Notes: generated by a model not told the origin, from the letters alone. 64,000 nt of DNA from Hemicentrotus pulcherrimus (GCA_003118195.1 BEXV01002036.1:2023-66022), one strand, 5' to 3'. Positions 26,181-41,100 are shown, counted from the stretch's first letter. Program-made: numbers and translations.

Positions 26181-29100
26181 CACGTTCAGCTCGGCTCCTT
26201 CGTCTAGTACCGGTGGTGAGCTGCACTGGGGTGGGGATGGGATGATGACTCGACGGCGCTTCTGTCTCGGTCGCATCACTCTGATCAGGGCCTGCTTGGC
26301 TGCGAAGCTCACCTGTACATCCTACAGAATCATATAATGGTAGGTAGATGATATTCAACTTCAAATAGTAAATATGTGAGAAAAAGTGAAAGAAAGTTAT
26401 AGGAACTGCATTATTTCTATTTCATCAACTATCAAGAAGATATACCTACAATTGTATTTTGGGATAAATCATACATGTTATATGCCCAGATGTCCAGGTA
26501 ACTGAAAACATATCCTTGTCATATTTTCAGAGTCATTACTTCAATGCCATCGTTCAGAATTTATCTAGCTTAAACTTTCCTTTTAAGGAAGCTTGCACTT
26601 ATCATGCAAATATCTCATACTTTTACAGAGAAATTGAATAAATACTGATAATAATATTAGATGAGATTTGTAAGGGGAATAATCCACTTGAAATCAAATG
26701 TGCAAGATGCACTTGTGAAGCAACGAAAAAGAGAAAAGAGATCACTTCAAAGTATCTGAATTACAAACAATGGAACAGAAGTTAGATAACACATACAAAT
26801 ATGATAAAACAATTAATTTCATGCTGAATAAAACATTTTAAGATTAAAGAGGAAAGTTCTCAAATGGTCTCATAAAGTTCAAGTATGTCTGAGTTTATCA
26901 AGAAATGACAAGTGCCTACCTCACAGACGAGCATCTTCATCAATAGCTTGGTTGCCAGGGAAACATTGGAGGAGTCATGGTAAGCAAAGGCATGGATGAC
27001 ATCTACCAGGGCTCCAATGGTGATCTCAATGTGAGTCAATCCTGGTGGGGAGGCAAGGGTTACAATCTTGAATTTTATGCATATGAAAACGTGAACATTT
27101 TGATATACAGTGCGTCCCAGAAAAACTAAACCAAGAATTATCGTTTTTTTTTTTTTTCTGGGACGCACTGTACAATGTACACGGTTAGGCTGCATGACTC
27201 CTAATTTTGAAACAGTCTGAAGAAAAGGGTAGACAGAGAAATCCAGACGCCATTGAATTTCACCTTACTGCAATGCATTATTCAAATGCAAACCATTGTC
27301 AGACAGAAATGAAACATTTTCACATATAGTACAAAGTGCTTATGTTTCAAGTTTAGTGACTTATCTATAAGTTTAAATTTGTCAAATTTAACAATTTTGT
27401 TCTTTCTTCAGGCTACCCATGAGATGTGAACCATGGATAGGTGTACAACTCTAAAGCAGTAACAGCCCAATGTGACACACATAAATTGGAAAAGGAGAGA
27501 TAAGACTACAGGTAAAACAAAACATTTTAAAGACTTCCTGGGGGGTGTTTCACAAAGATCCCAATTCAAACTTACCTCTAAGTTGGACTTCAATATTATG
27601 GAGAGCCATTTGTAGCCTTGAAATAAAATATATTCAAAAATCAAAACTTAAAATATTTTAGACTTTTCATAAATTCAACATCAAGAACATAAAATGTCCC
27701 ATGATAATAGAAAATATGAATGAATTGAATTAACATTTTATGCCTTTTAAAATAATTTGTTTACAAAATATTTTCAATGATGCTTTCCACAATTATTAAG
27801 TCCAACTTAGAGATAAGTTCAACTAAGGATCTTTGTGAAACACCCCTCAGGTTGTATAACTAACCTGGTAGGCATGCAGGTGCCAGCATAGGATTAGCTG
27901 GCCTTCCATCGTGGAGCCTCCAGAAGGCATCCATCAACCTGTTCAAGAAATGCTTGGACTCTGCATCGGTCATCGCTAGCTTCTTGGAGACAAACGGCAG
28001 CGGCTGATCGTTGTTCAGGTCCGAGGAGGCCGTGCTGGTGGTGGTCGTCGATGTCGGGGTAGAGGACGATGACGACGAGATGGAGGTTGACGAGGATGAG
28101 GATGATGGATGTAGCTTATCCTCAATCTCAATATCAGTGACTTCCAAATCTGCAATGGAGAACAATGTCAATAGATTAATAATCTTGTTGTACATAGTAT
28201 ACAAACTACATCAAAGGGAAGATCTACATAATTTTAAATTATCATGCAACATTTGTGAAATAAAATCACTTTCAAGAAGAAATAGGTACCTATGACCATC
28301 TTTGATTGCAACTTCGACTAATTTAGAGGAATTTCAATTGATTCAGATCTATCACACTTTATAAGACAAGGGGGGTATTTCACATGGACGGAAATCGACT
28401 TTAAGTCGGACTTAACTATGGCAGGTTGTCATGCCACTGTTTGCTCTCACAATTTACTGGAATTGGTATCCTAAGGGGCATACAAATCATGGTCACAAAT
28501 CTACAGNCAAATTTAACAATTTTGTTCTTTCTTCAGGCTACCCATGAGTTGTGAACCATGGATAGGTGTACAACTCTAAAGCAGTAACAGCCCAATGTGA
28601 CACACATAAATTGGAAAAGGAGAGATAAGCCTACAGGTAAAACAAAACATTTTAAAGACTTCCTGGGGGGTGTTTCACAAAGATCCCAATTCAAACTTAC
28701 CTCTAAGTTGGACTTCAATATTATGGAGAGCCATTTGTAGCCTTGAAATAAAATATATTCAAAAATCAAAACTTAAAATATTTTAGACTTTTCATAAATT
28801 CAACATCAAGAACATAAAATGTCCCATGATAATAGAAAATATGAATGAATTGAATTAACATTTTATGCCTTTTAAAATAATTTGTTTACAAAATATTTTC
28901 AATGATGCTTTCCACAATTATTAAGTCCAACTTAGAGATAAGTTCAACTAAGGATCTTTGTGAAACACCCCTCAGGTTGTATAACTAACCTGGTAGGCAT
29001 GCAGGTGCCAGCATAGGATTAGCTGGCCTTCCATCGTGGAGCCTCCAGAAGGCATCCATCAACCTGTTCAAGAAATGCTTGGACTCTGCATCGGTCATCG

Positions 29101-32100
29101 CTAGCTTCTTGGAGACAAACGGCAGCGGCTGATCGTTGTTCAGGTCCGAGGAGGCCGTGCTGGTGGTGGTCGTCGATGTCGGGGTAGAGGACGATGACGA
29201 CGAGATGGAGGTTGACGAGGATGAGGATGATGGATGTAGCTTATCCTCAATCTCAATATCAGTGACTTCCAAATCTGCAATGGAGAACAATGTCAATAGA
29301 TTAATAATCTTGTTGTACATAGTATACAAACTACATCAAAGGGAAGATCTACATAATTTTAAATTATCATGCAACATTTGTGAAATAAAATCACTTTCAA
29401 GAAGAAATAGGTACCTATGACCATCTTTGATTGCAACTTCGACTAATTTAGAGGAATTTCAATTGATTCAGATCTATCACACTTTATAAGACAAGGGGGG
29501 TATTTCACATGGACGGAAATCGACTTTAAGTCGGACTTAACTATGGCAGGTTGTCATGCCACTGTTTGCTCTCACAATTTACTGGAATTGGTATCCTAAG
29601 GGGCATACAAATCATGGTCACAAATCTACAGAATTTACATATTTTAATAATTCATTGATGAAGTGAAAAATATTATCTAAAGATCATAATGGTGAGACCT
29701 AACAGTGGCATGAATGGCCAGCCATAGTTAAGTCCAACTTAAAGTCCATCTTAGTCTTTGTGAAACACTCCCCAGGCCCATTTCAAATTACAGATGTGAC
29801 CCTACCTCCAATATTCCTCACAGTTGGAATCCTGCTCTCAATCGTTGTACCAGTCCCCACAGCAAACCTGACCAGGTTCTGAGGGCGAGAGACAGCCACG
29901 GAGCGTGCCGTCACCACCAGTCGCTGGTAAGCCTCTGGATCCAGCTCTATGGGTTTGGTATCGGAGCCCGTATCAGTGGAACAGGGCGGGGCTGGGGTAG
30001 CCATCATGCTGGTGGAGGGGGCGGTGCTGGAGGTTGCAAAGGCGGAGCCTAGACACTGGACCACGTGGGAGAGCTGAGCCTGGTCCTGTGTAGGGAACAG
30101 ATCAAATAAGTGAATGTCACATAGAATGAAAGGAAGGAACTACAGTCAAACCTGTCAATTCATGTACCTACCAATCATTCGTAAAGAGTGAATTCTGAGT
30201 CAGTGACTTTGTATAAGTTATCTGTATCTAAAACAAAGAAGGATCACAACATGTTAAACTGACATTGTGATAGCGTCAATACTATGCATAGCTAGGAATA
30301 CATAAATATAGGTTTACTAAATTGCTGGATGATGCAATTGGCTACAGTAGAACAGAATTGATAGGACATGGTCAACAATGCTTTTTCAGCAAAGCACAGA
30401 AGGAAGAAGAAGACGTTAATCTTTACCTTGTGGTTATGATATGCTATGTTTGAAGGTTGTACAGTGGCCAGTAGCGTCTTGGTAAACTGCTGGACTGAGG
30501 TTGGTGTGGGCTGGATCAAGAGTTGCGTGGCTAGATCTCGAATGGTCTGTTTGGTTGGTTCCTGTTTGAAGACAAAACTCTCCTGTTAGAGGTTACATTT
30601 CATCATCTTCTTTCACTGTAAAATTATTTCTGTCCAGTCCATTTAAATTATTTATTTCTATACCATAATAAAAAATAAAAAAATTACTATCTTTGAATGG
30701 AAGTCTGTCATAGAAATTAATCTACAGGTTTTTCAGGGATGTAATGATATTTAAGACATACTTTTCAGTTTATACATGTATGCTCTTTTAGATTCATCTT
30801 TATCCTTATTTCTCAAGTATAGTCAATGCCAGAGGTTACCCTACCCTCTCATCCATCTGTACAAGGGAGACAAATCCATCCAGTACTTCCAGGGACGATG
30901 CCACCAGGCGATCCAACGATGTGAGTGGGATGGGAGGTGGCACAATGACCTCACTCTCCCCAGCGTGTGAGACGGATATCTGCGAGGCTGTCACAGAGGT
31001 TGTACTCCCTCCCCCTGACCCACCAGAGCTGGTACCGTTGGTGACGGCTCCGGAGACTGCACTGCTGCTGCTGTTGGTGCTGCTGGGGACTCCAGCCCCG
31101 GAGGTGGCAGTGTTAGTGGTGGAGGTGGTAAAGTCATCAGGGGGATCGTCTGGCCAGCCGAATGCTTCTTTGGTCTTGCCGTAGACCTTAATGGAGTCAA
31201 CCATAGTCACGCCTGATGGATCCGATGATGGACCAACTGTGACAGGCAGGACAAGGTTGAACAGAAAGAGGATCAGAAAAGAATCTCGTCATTCCAAGAA
31301 GATTTACTGCTTTAATACATCTGCTATACAATGTGTCATTTGTGAGAAGCAAAAGGTTGTGGTACAAACATTTTGAGCTCGTTCAAACTTTGAGAGTTGC
31401 TGCTTCTTTATAAGCTTTCCAGGTTGTGCAGCACATTGCAATTCATAATGTTGCAGGAGAGTGGACTTTGACACCATAAAGTTTCTCAGTGATTCTATAC
31501 TCTCCTCATTCATGATAAACCAAGCTCTTGAGAAATTCATGTCATATTTTGCAGTGCTACACTACAAAGACAAACAAAACACAACATCACAATAGCAAAC
31601 AAACTGAGCTGAGACAAAACAAAATGAGCAGAACATTTGCTTTTTCATCTTACCAAAGAGGGTAAACTTCTTATCAGCTGTAAGAGATTCATCCCTGGTG
31701 AATGGCATATCAAACCATCTGTTCCTTGTCAGGGTCACCTATAAAATACAGGGTAACAAGTTTTGTTATTTGTATTAACTGACTGCTAAGAAAGCATGTG
31801 TATGCTTGTAAGTAAGCGACTAGAGTTAATGTCAAGGAATATATCAATCAATAGATGTTTAACTTAAATTCTGGATCAAGATGTAAATTCCTCCAGGCAT
31901 CTGATACACAAAGTATTTCAACATTATTGGCAGGTGTGCATGATGAATCCGTATAAACCTCTTTGAGATTGCTAACCACAAGCTTCAGGAAAAGACATAC
32001 ATGTATTTCAGAGAGAGCCTTGTTTTGGCATTCCTGTCTGGAAATTTAAACTAAAATTCATACAAAATGATGGATAGATCATCAAAATATGACACCTGTA

Positions 32101-35100
32101 ATTTCAGGTACAAATTAAAACAATATGAAACCATATTAAACAAGTTTCATTCTAATTTTCCTACTACTATTAAATGTTTGGTTTTATATCTTCAATTACC
32201 TGATTGGTTCTACCGAAGACTTCCAGGTAAGAGGGTGCTTTCTCAATGGCCTGGGTTCCAACATGAACTCTGACCCCTAGCATCACCATGGAGTTATTGT
32301 TGTTCGTGACTTCAATGCTGAATCCACCAAACTGAGAAATAAAAAAAAGACAAGTCAGATTTTCATCTTCATTTGTGAAAATAACGAAAGAAATGTCATA
32401 GTTGAAATTGTTACCAGATAACATATTGAAATAGTGAGTCAGTTATTGATGACTACATACAGTGTATAGTGATAACTCCAGCCTTCTACGTGTATTTATT
32501 TGCACAGGAAAGGCTTGTTCCGATACGATGATGCGAAACCACAGCGTTTTTTACAGATGATTACGTAAGTTACACTTCACATTCCTGTATCTTATATCAC
32601 AGAGCTCAGTGAATATGTGTAGGTCCTTTGTTACGCACAGTTGCTATTCATTTTTACATGTTATAAAAACCTCTGGCTTTTTTGTGGCGGATTACCGCCC
32701 CTTATCTGAACAAGCCTTAAAACTTTAGTACTGGTAATGCGATTGCATTGTCAAAGAAAAGGTGTGGAAAGGATCAGAAACAGTTGATCATGTAGCATGT
32801 AAGTATTGGTGTGCACTGCAAGGTTCTGGATGTATCAAAATCATAATAAATTTGACCGAGTCTTGGTAAAGTAACAAGCACTGTACACAGAAAGCTATAT
32901 ATGGGACAACACACATTGTGTCGGGGCTAGTACTACCTTGATTTCCTTGTCTTTCTATGCTCATTACTCAGCCAGTATACATTTTCTTCCAAAATTGTTT
33001 GGCACATGTCATTTATTTGTAATCTTGAACATTCAGTGTAAGTTTCGTTGGTTCTGTGAGAATTAATTTTCTTTTTTTACCAGAACTGGAGTTTACCTTT
33101 AATAGAGTAGTCAACAAACAGCAGTTATAATGTTGATCCTAATGTTTTTCCTTTTTTTCTTCATATGTGTATAAACAATGCTAGTTAGTTGGAGACCACC
33201 ATTTCAAATCTATGTCCAGCAGACATCCAATTTTTTTCCCTGAAAGTTGATGGCCTCTCTATTTCACACCCTGCCTATCAGTATTATACAATCCTAAGCT
33301 ACTGGTAAAATCTGAGGGAAAGTTTACTCACTTCATCGCTTACCTTTGTGCTAGCGACGTATGTTCCCGTGGTGTTGAGTCTGTGCTTGATCTGCTGTAC
33401 GTTGTAGATCTGAAGGAGATCGTTGCCTCCGTACTCGACATCGTTCATCGCTTGGCAATGCTCAAAGAAGTCTACCGGGAAGCTGACCTGACCAGTTGGT
33501 CGCCCTGTGAAAATTAAACAAGAAATCAAAGCAGTAAGCAAATGTTTGTCAGTCTTGTCATCGCACTGTTATAAGTTTAAAACCAAATTGAAGTTAGAGG
33601 AAAATACTGAAGCTGAAAACAGCAAACTCCAACATGTGACTGATCATCAGATTTGATGATTCCTTTGACATGAAGTAATGTGTTCCTTAATATTTTGAAG
33701 CGCCTTAGGCATTTAATTAGAATGAATAATGGCGCCATATAAATTTCATGTAATATTATTTTTATAATCAGTTTGTTATAGTCAAGGTTGCATAACCAAG
33801 TGAGTTCAATGAATTCACAAATCTTAGAACGCATTCCATTTAAGTATTTTCTACCAACGGAATATGTATGTTGTATCAAAGTTTACAAACTGTTGGTAGT
33901 ATCAGAGGAGGACTATAATCATGATACACACACATGCCTAGGTAATGCCTCAGTCATACCTTTGCATATTTGGCTTGCGTAATGCTGCGTATTTATGGCA
34001 AGCAGTTTTAACATATATATGTATTTCTTGATATAAAGAAATCAAATTCTTAATATCAAGAATTACCATTGCTTAACAACAGAAAATCATTTCTTGATAT
34101 CAAGAAATAGGAATAATTTTAAAGCGGCTTGTCATAAATATGCAGCAATACGCAAGACAAATACGAAAAGATGTGACTGAGACATTAGCAATCATGATAT
34201 TCCCAAGACGGCGAGAGCTAAGAGAATCAGATCGAATGAGGTTGAGGACTTACCAGACTTGGTGGCCTTCTTCTTGCGGACCGGTTTGAGGGTACTGATG
34301 GAGCTGGAAGCCTGGAACTGAGGTGACATCCAGAATCCCGTGCTGTCCACGTTAGCCATGTAGATACGCAGACTGCCGTCCTCACACAGCAGGATGAGGG
34401 TGGTACGATGCTGGTCTGTCGAAGAGGTGTGGCGGATGGCCACCATATCTTGGACCTGGTAAGAGGACAGAAAGGACAGATATATAGTCCGATTCAGTTA
34501 AGCAGAAAATAAATGATCAGTTGATACAAGTTATATATGTTGAGTAATATTTACAATGATAATGATAATAGTTATAATAACAATATTAATAACAAAAATA
34601 GTGGGCTCTTACCGGTATACGGTGCTTATGTCTGTCAGATTGTCAATCTAGGCACTCTTGGCACTCTACGATAATTACCCCAGTTTTAGCATGGCTGCAA
34701 TTATGGTGCCCCAAGCATTTCACGAAATTTAATTCCTGCCACATTACCCATTTACCTCACCTTGGAGGAGTATGGCAAATGTAGAGTAATGTCTGCCAAA
34801 GGATATCAGTGCTGAGGCAGGGATTTGAACCCCAAACCTTGTGATCAGCAATCTGGTGACTTATCCAAAAGACCACGACACCTCTACTGAGTAAAGAGTT
34901 CTCTCTTACCTTGGCCTTGGCAGGTAGCGTCTTGATCTCTTGGACCCTGATGCGATCCGGTTCCACCATCATGACGACGGGGATGCTGTTGGTCTGGGTC
35001 AGGCAGCACACCAGGCCTGGGTGCATGGGGACCTCACTCCATTGACACAGGGGAGGAGGGTTGTTGGACTTGCCGGATCCATTGCTGCGAGGAAGAGCAA

Positions 35101-38100
35101 GATGAGGTACAAGTTGACATGGGATATGAGGAACAATGAGGGCAAAAAATAGGGATCACAAAGGATCACATAATGAAAGACAAGCTAAGACAGTTTAACA
35201 ACTTAAAACTGTCCTTATAGCACATTTATTTGATTGATTGATATATGCACTTATCAGTCAAATAAATTTTCCTGCAGCTTTACTGTTTGTTTCACTTCTA
35301 TCTTAATTCTTTCCTAAGCCCTTTGAGATCATTTACAAGGGTATAATGCGCTATATTAGTACTGTTGAATGTTCCATTATCATTTATAAAATTATTATTA
35401 AAGGGAGGTAAGAGCATGCAGAAGATAAATTATATAAACAAAAGAAAGGTAACATTATCAGAAGAAAAGGCAGACAGAAGCAAAGAAAAATGAGAATGGG
35501 GAAAGAAAGGGATTCAGACCCAAGTAAAAAGAATTGGTGAAATAGTGGGAAGAAAATACATTCTAAATAAGGACATGAACATTGGAAGTAAGCAATCAAG
35601 TCTATACTACATGAATTGATAATCATTATTCACTATCCATTCCATATAGTTGCACAGAGAGCATTTATATGTAATGGTTTTGGCATCACATAAATGTAGA
35701 GTATACTGAGCAATCACAACTTTATGCTTACCTCTTAATTGTGATTGGGAAGAGTTTCTCAATAGATAGGTGCTGACTCTTGATTGGAGCACAGAAAGAT
35801 TTCCCTGAAAAAAAATATTAAAAGAAAAAAACAGTAGCTAATTAATATAATTCTGACTCACAACACCATCAATTGAATAATCTGTTCACTTCAAATCTTT
35901 TACTGGAGTTACGAAAATTACACCAATCTTTTTTTTCTCCTTCTTTTACTAAATTACCAACTTCACAGTGTGGAAAAAACGAACGCTCAGCATTGGTGAT
36001 GATGGTGTCACTAATAAAAGTTGTTCACGCGGAAAAAAAAGCCCCAGACTGGAATATCAAACAGTTGCTTATTCCTACTCCAAGGATCTCTCATGCATAT
36101 ACATGCCAATATACAAGCAGGAGGACCTACATTTATTGCAGTGGTTAATGTCATTTACATTGAAACATTTTGTGTCTCATTAAGCAATTAACGAGGATCA
36201 AACCATTGCTCCTTCTCTACTACTAATAAAGCTTTTCAAGGATCATACAAATCTTGTCAGCATAGCGGGCTTACCTTGTGCAAAGCTGAAGAAGAGAAGC
36301 TGCAGTGTGTGTGAGTAGTAACAAGACACACCACCTCCGGCAATCTGTCCGCCAGAATCCTGAAAAGATGAGCAAAAAAAAACTACCAGTAAAACATCAT
36401 CCACATTCATTACTGATATCATAAATAAGGGCCAAAAAGCACAATGTAAGGGTTCCAATAACACAGTTGAATCACATGGTGGCATCACATGTTATGATTC
36501 AAAGTCTCATAGGCCTTAATAGTCACCAGTAAGTCTGTGCAATTGAGGAACAACTTCTTAATTTTTTGTTGGCAAAATCTGTCAAACAAATTATCCTCAC
36601 ACCACTCATCCAATTGCTGCATATCTGCCTACCTACCACAGCAAATATTAGGAATCCCTTAAAATAAAGTTGAGAAATGCAGTACTTTTGCAGGCTTTAA
36701 AATCAAAGTTTTAAGAAAAAGAGAGGAATCTAGGGCTCAGAAGACATAAGTTTGATGGGCAAAAATAGGAATCATTCCTCAAAAACAGGAATAGTTGACT
36801 GCTACGCCACTGTATACCTTGAGATCATCGTGCTTGACCTCCAGTACATTGGTGACATAGAATGGTCCATGTTTGGCTTGGGAAAAGCCAATGAGACTAG
36901 TATTACTCAGAAAAGCCTGTCCAAAAAATGATCCAAACAACACCCAACCAAATCATTACATACCTTAAGATCATCATGCTTGACTTCCAGCACGTTGGTG
37001 ACGTAGAACGGTCCATGTTTGGCCTCGCTGGCTTCCTCCATAGGCTGCGTGTAGAGGTAACCAGCAGAGGACATCAGGACCAGGGTACGAGAGTGCTCCT
37101 CACAGTCAAAGACGAAGCAGGCATCCCTGATCTTGCCGCTGGGCACCAGGAAGTAGAAGGTCGGGCTCAGGGCATCCTTGGCCAAGTTGTAGATCTAGAT
37201 GGAAAATAATAAGAACAATAATTATATCAATTTCTATAGGGCAGCTACTGTAATAAATATACTCTTATCGGCTCTGATTAGAACAAAAATCATAACAGTG
37301 CCACTTTACAGACACATTAAAAAAAAAACTATTCAATAGTTCCTGAAAACAAGTGCATCTTCAACAAAATTTAGAAGAAAGCAACAGATGAGATTTTCTA
37401 ATGTCTTCAGGTTGTTCCAAGCTTTGCACCACATACATGTAGGATCATTAATAGACTAACATTTAGATTCTATGTACATGTACATGTACATGTTCAAATG
37501 TGCTTTACAATTATGTTACTAACAGAAGCGGTGAGTTTTGAGATATTTTTTGAAGGTATTGAGAAATTACAGGTTGCTGGTTTTGAAGAATTCTTGACTC
37601 TTCAAATCAATCAAACCCAGAAAAGGTTGCATGAGAAAGTTTCTAATCACCTCTACTCCCTTCTTACCTTGACAAAATCAGCAGTGACGATGGCTAGCTG
37701 TGTCTGTGACCCTGGTAACCAGACGGCCTTGATGATGAAGTTACCTGCCTCCAGCTGAGGATGGAGCACCAGGTGATCAGCAACCGATCCAGAGCTTGTA
37801 AAGGTCAATACATGACAGTCCTAGATAGGGAAATGTCAGACAATGTTACAATGTTGCAATTAATACAATGTTATCATGCATATGTTTTACCTGTAATTTT
37901 ACTTTGTCAGTGATGTATACTTTCTAAAAAAAAAACTGCATTTCGGCTCTCGGGCCGCGAATGTTTTTTTAAAATGAAATAAACCATTTAAAATGAATAA
38001 ATATATAAATAATGTTCATGAATTCATAACACAGATTTTATTACATGTATGTATAATAAATTTATATTTCGAGGAGAATTCAGCCATTGGGGAGCTAAGC

Positions 38101-41100
38101 AAATTTCTAATAAACAAAAAAATCACCAGTCATTATCATCATAATTACTACAAATACTGAACAAAATTTCTGAAAATTTAGCTACATAGTTTCAAAGGCT
38201 TGTTGGGTTTATTCCACAGAAACAGAAGATAAATTTATCAATTAAAAATATAACACATGTACAAAATCAGAGACAGGAGATTCAATGTAAGGTTGCAAAA
38301 ACTATTTTTTAAGCCAACCCATCTAAACATGCATGTCAAACACAAAAGAGGGAATTTTTCACAAGATGAAAGAACTAACAATGGCTCATGCTGGACTTAA
38401 AGAAAGAATGCAAGATTCTCATAACTCTTCTTGAAGTCTACATTGGAAGGAAGCCAACATGAAAGGATTAAGACTACACCTATGAAGAAGAAATAAGAGA
38501 AGAAGAAGAAGAGGAGGAGGAGGAGGAGGAGGAAGAAGAGGAGGAGGGAGGAGGAGGAGGAGGAAGGAGGAGGAGAAGGAGGAGAAGAAGAAGAAGAAAA
38601 AGAAGAAGAAAAAGAAGGAGGAGAAGGAGAAGGAGAAGAAGGAGAAGGAGAAGAAGAAGAAGAGGAAGAAGAAGAGGAAGAAGAAGAGGAAGAGGAAGAA
38701 GAAGAAGAAGAAGAAGAAGGAGAGGAGGAAGAGGAAGAAGAAGAAGGAGAAGAAGAATAAGATATATCTCACTTTCAATCCACACACAGCTAAGTAATCC
38801 TCGTTGCATGGGTTTCCTGTAATGCTCAGTACAGTGAATGGTACCGGGGCTGATGACAACCTCTGTAAAAGATTATGAAGTCAAGAGAAACAGATTCCCT
38901 AAAGTTTCAATGACAGTTGTTCATTATCACATATTAAAGGTAGTATGGCCCTTTGGATTAAGTAAATGGTAATTGAAAAGAAAAAAAAAACCTTTAGGGT
39001 AAAACCCAATAAAGTGTGCACTAGTAACCTTGTGTCAGGTATTTACTCCCAATTATCTAGTTCGTCAGATAGAAATAGGTCTCGCGTAACCGGGAGGTAA
39101 TTTACTAATGTATAATTGCTTTGATAGCACTCATGCAAAAAAAGACAAATACTCAATCTGCTATTGATTCCTCATTAAATACGACCTGGTAGGGGACTCT
39201 CATATCATCAACATCTACTGATTCTGACAATGTTTCGCACAACAAACTAAGATGCTGATAAAAAATTACTACTTTTTGGTAGTCCGAACAGATTTCTCTT
39301 GCTGGAGTCGGTCTGTTTGAGCAGAGGCGAGATTAATATTTCTTTATCAAGGACAACCTAGTAGGGCAACTCTCATATTGACAAAATCTACTGGTTTTGA
39401 CAATGTTCTGGACAACAAACTACAAGGCATAAAAATGACTACTTTTCGGTAGTCCTAACAGATCCCTCTTTACTCAAAGTAAGCGTCAGCTTCTCTTGCT
39501 AGAGTCAGCCTGTTTGAGTAGAGCCGAGATTAATATTTCTTAAATTGAATATAACCTGGTGGGAAAACTCATATCAAAATCTCCTGGTTTTTGACAATAT
39601 TTAAGACAATAAACTACAATGCATGAAATACAAAAATTCCTTTTTTTTGGTAGTCCTAACAGACCCCTCTTTACTCACAGTAAGTGTCAGCTTCCTCTTG
39701 CTTGAGTCGGCCTGTTTGAGCAGAGCCGAGAGCTGGAGCAGAGTGATGCGCCCTTTCTCATGGCACACAGCAAGGTGCTGCCTGCGACCCTGGGGGGAGG
39801 CCAGGCAGCACATGGCCACTCGGCGTAGCATGTGAGCTCCCAGCAGCTGACGGATGGTCTGGCCCTGGTCGCCGGAGAAGTTGGCACGGACGTTCTCGAA
39901 GGCTCCTTCCTGGGAACCCAGCGTTGGGACCTGGGGAAAGGTAGGATAAGCGAGTTGGATATTTGCCAATAAAAAATCATAACAGGATGATTAAAATAAT
40001 ATGACAATAATAATTTTTTTTCAAAGTAAGATATTGAAAGGGTCAGGTAGTTCTTTACTTTGGTTTAACTTGTATACTAGCTTTTAACCGACACATCCAA
40101 AGAAAACTATAGGAAGATAGGGGAGGAAAAAAAAACAGAACAACAGCCCTTAAACCTAGGCCCTTTTTCATACAACTTGTTATCAATAACAACCTACAAT
40201 AACAGTTATAAGGTACTGAAATTGGCTGAGAGTAAATTTGTCATAGAAATTCAGCGTTTGTGATTGATTTCAAAGCTTTATGAAACAGGGCCATGATGAG
40301 TTAAGTTTACACTCAAACACATCCACTGCATGTGAGCTGTGAGCAATGAACAATATTAAGAATAAGGCTCACTTACAAAGTACCACATCCTTTTACTAAA
40401 ATGTTAAATTTGCTAAAATAAACGTCTTGATAAATAAAAACACAAACCCTAAACCAATCATCTAGAACTCACCATGAGTTGGTCTGTGCTCTCTGTATTC
40501 TTGTCGCTCGTATGCAGGTCCAGGAGAGCCTTCTGAGCCCTGGCGGTAGCACCGACGGCTGAGGTACGGTTGCAGTGGGCCTCTATGGGTTCGCTAAGGG
40601 ACTGAAGCAGCTCTATGACATGTGTAGCCATTCCGTTCTGTTCCTGTGATGGAAAACAGAAAGTCAGATGAAAATGAGAACAATCCTATGCAAATACTGA
40701 GGGATCCAACATCAAATACAAATGTCAAATGTCTTTCTGCTGATGTTTTTGTTTATGTTTTTGTTTATGTTTTTGTTTTGTTTCTGTTTGTTTTTCTCTG
40801 TTTTTTCCTCTTTTAATTTTTTGATTTTATAAATCACCTTTTAATTAAATGATAAACAAAGTACAATAAGAGCAGGCTATGTATTTTCATTAAAATATAG
40901 TACAAGGCATTGCACGAATGGATATAAAGAACAAATAAAATGGAACAAGAGCAAAAAGTGCATTATCACTTGGGAGTTTACTTTATACCTTATGATCTTG
41001 GGCATAATCAGGTATACCTGTAAATAGGAATGAAATGTGACAACAGGCTACGATTGTTTGGTTCATATTTTAATAATATTTGCCATCCTTGACCCTCTAT

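Larger units (their letters stand above)
27383..28506. repeat. Duplicated block B, left copy
   Basis: 1,124 bp matching 28508-29631 at a constant offset of 1125 with only a couple of SNPs seen (GAGATG/GAGTTG near 27421, GACTAC/GCCTAC near 27503). Contains exon w42 and a MITE. Ends at the single N of 28507. Confidence 0.95.

Noticed and set aside
26041..26337. 98-codon plus-strand Ser-rich frame
   Set aside because: Antisense of the acidic repeat in exon w44.
38419..38859. Phe/Leu-rich 146-codon frame that might be read as a membrane protein
   Set aside because: It is the antisense of a GAA/GAG tract running into exon w29; no real transmembrane protein.
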